A stretch of 41,527 bases of DNA. It comes from Clostridiales bacterium (GTDB lineage Bacteria; Bacillota; Clostridia; Lachnospirales; CAMVHY01). Positions 39,576-41,527 of the stretch are shown in pieces. The stretch lies in NCBI GenBank assembly GCA_031265515.1, contig JAISCN010000006.1, positions 1 to 41,527 on the forward strand, written 5' to 3'. The notes below the pieces were generated by a model. It saw nothing but the letters and a program-made list of their open reading frames with translations, ran no database searches and was not told the DNA's origin. Numbering within the stretch: position 1 is the stretch's first letter; the number at the start of each line of letters is the position of its first letter. Both the position numbers and the translations under genes were made by a program.

Positions 39576-40077
39576 AATCTAAATTAGATTTTGAGATAAG
39601 TATTTTCAGAAATTAACATCGATATAAAATATAATAATATCAAGAGAAAAATGTGTATAGAGTTACTGGTATCTTGCGTAAAAATAGTTTTCACAGAAAC
39701 GAACAAAGACGATGCTTTTGAAAATTCAAATAACCACAAAAGTTTTGTTTAAGATAATTAAAAATGAGATTATGAGAGATAAAGTTATGCAAAATAAAAA
39801 CAAGCTTTAGATCGTTATAATAATAGTGTAGAAGGAAGATGGGAAAGGGTATAGATATAGAAAAGAGAATATAGAAGAAAAGATAATTTGGTTGAAAGAA
39901 TTTAAGGTTGAAGTAGCTAGAAATTATTTAAAAAAAGAATTCGAGTACGAAATTCATTTCTCAGAATATTGGTTTTTTTGCCGGAGAAATAAAAATACTC
40001 AAAAAAACATACTTGAGAAATAAATATATGATAAAATATTACGGTAAATTACGTGAAAAACAACAGCGCGAAACGTT

Positions 40078-41511
40078 ATGGGGTTGGTGACTCTTGTGCA
40101 GTTTTTGAACCATGAAGATTTATCAAACTATATTGTTAGTAATAATTTTAGTAAAAATAGCTTTGTATTACTTTCGTCTCATCCGATTGAACTTAGAGAA
40201 AGGACGATTATACTTTGTTTAGAGAAGTTTTTATTTTTTGAAATTTTTACTCAAAGAGATTTGTTCAGATTTTGCGATTTGTATTTTCCTCGAGTTTATC
40301 AATCACTAACAGAATTTTCAAACGAATCCAAAGACGAAATAGCAAAAAAAGTAATTTTACATTTTTTTCGTTGTCCTGGTATTTCTGATATTGATGATTG
40401 TTGTCTTGCCAAATTCAATACATTATTGATGCTAATAATAATAGAACTACCAATTAGTTTTCAAATAGAAATAATAATGTTGATCGTTCACAACACTGGT
40501 TATCCATCATTAGAAGATTTATGTACTTTAATATTTAAATAATTGTCTATTGAATGTTTAGAGATATCGGCAATTGATTATTTAGAATCGCTCTACTACG
40601 ACGATAGCGATGAGAAGGCATATAGAATGTGCTGCGTTTTATCTCGAATTGTGGCCAATAGAGAAGAATTGATCATAAAATTCATGTCTAACATTAAGAT
40701 TTCAAGTTGGCTTGCTTCTACCTTTTTTAAAAATTTATATTTTGTATTATATAATCCGATTCTTATTAATTATTTTCCAAAAGGATTATGCTATTCACTA
40801 TTGATACAAACTCTTAAATACTATTATAAATTTTGTATTTTAGATAGCAATTATTCTCGTTTATTGTTTTTTTCTAAATTAGAATCAGAAATAAAAGAAA
40901 ACTTAATGATTTATCTAGTAACCAATCAAAAACTTAGAAATTATTTTTGGCCAGAAAGATTATATTTTTTTGCAGAGTTGTTAAAAAAGTTAGAAAAAAG
41001 TAGTCAAGAACGCATAAGATCCTTAACGGGGTCGCGAGATGAAGATTGCGCGACATTAGAAGAAAAACTTCGCGCTTTGCGATATAAAGGCAATCATGGA
41101 TATATAACGAGTTCAATAATGTATGAGAAAGAACATAGAACGCGCAGTATATCACGCAATATTATTGTTAAAAATGGAGTAATCTATCGGGTAACAGAAC
41201 TTTTTGATCAATTAAAAGATCGTAAATCTTTAGAATTAAAAGAACAAACACAACAGCAGGTTCGCAGAAATCGAAAAAAATTTTTCTTATGTTTATTTTT
41301 TTCAGCACCATTTGGAGTTGGTGGAATTGGTTCATTAGTTTGGAATTTATTATTTCCTATTTCAAGCATTAAATTTTGTCGTTTAGCACTAGTTGGGTCA
41401 TCTCTTGGAATAATAATATCTGTTTCGCTAATCTTTGTTGCTATATTTTTCCGTAGGATAAAAACATCAAATACACCAGTAGAAATTTTAGATCACGAAA
41501 TTTTAGAATAA
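40078..41511 (+). pseudogene. Solenoid-family gene with two C-terminal TM helices, split by in-frame TAA at 40540-40542
   Basis: 40078- and 40543-ORFs are in the same frame with only TAA between; the first half matches 3270 (PIELRERTIILCLEKF / PVEFQERTIVTLLERT), the second matches 21434 ORF. Confidence 0.75.
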
Positions 41512-41527
41512 TAAAATAATAAAAAAA

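Noticed and set aside
39840-40022. Short frame 'EKIIWLKEFKVEVARNYLKKEFEYEIHFSEYW' that faintly resembles an IS3-type OrfA helix-turn-helix
   Set aside because: Only ~50 codons, no start, stops around it, and no transposase catalytic region or inverted repeats; too weak to call an IS remnant.
1-41527. CRISPR array or rRNA operon
   Set aside because: No regularly spaced repeats and no rRNA-like conserved stretches seen.

Overview
AT-rich, Clostridia-like chromosomal segment (standard code; TGG=Trp) with housekeeping genes: the str operon rpsL-rpsG-fusA-tuf, glgC/glgD, cysS, ispF, NAD kinase, tsaE, a ROK kinase, an M16C protease, an M29 aminopeptidase, pepD, an HtrA-like protease, a YihY-family protein and one tRNA-Lys. 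The gene content and decay resemble a reduced symbiont genome (inference). These are interleaved with a dispersed family of unrecognised, mostly helical, HEAT/ARM-like proteins, several copies of which are broken. Main non-routine observations: (1) a toxin-antitoxin island (truncated Fic remnant, frameshifted VbhA-like antitoxin, intact Doc/AbrB pair) that appears to interrupt one member of this family, with ~17-19 bp imperfect direct repeats at its edges and a perfect 23-bp direct repeat flanking the Doc/AbrB cassette; (2) an unannotated candidate type I toxin-antitoxin locus: a 37-aa peptide whose Shine-Dalgarno is sequestered in a perfect hairpin, a convergent antisense promoter (TTGACT-N18-TATAAT), and a second orphan copy of the antisense-RNA element; (3) several genes, most convincingly rpsL (ATT), GNAT (ATC/ATA) and cysS (ATT/ATA), that seem to lack any ATG/GTG/TTG start; (4) paralogous solenoid genes with in-frame stops. 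All homology calls come from motif recognition by eye; no searches were run.
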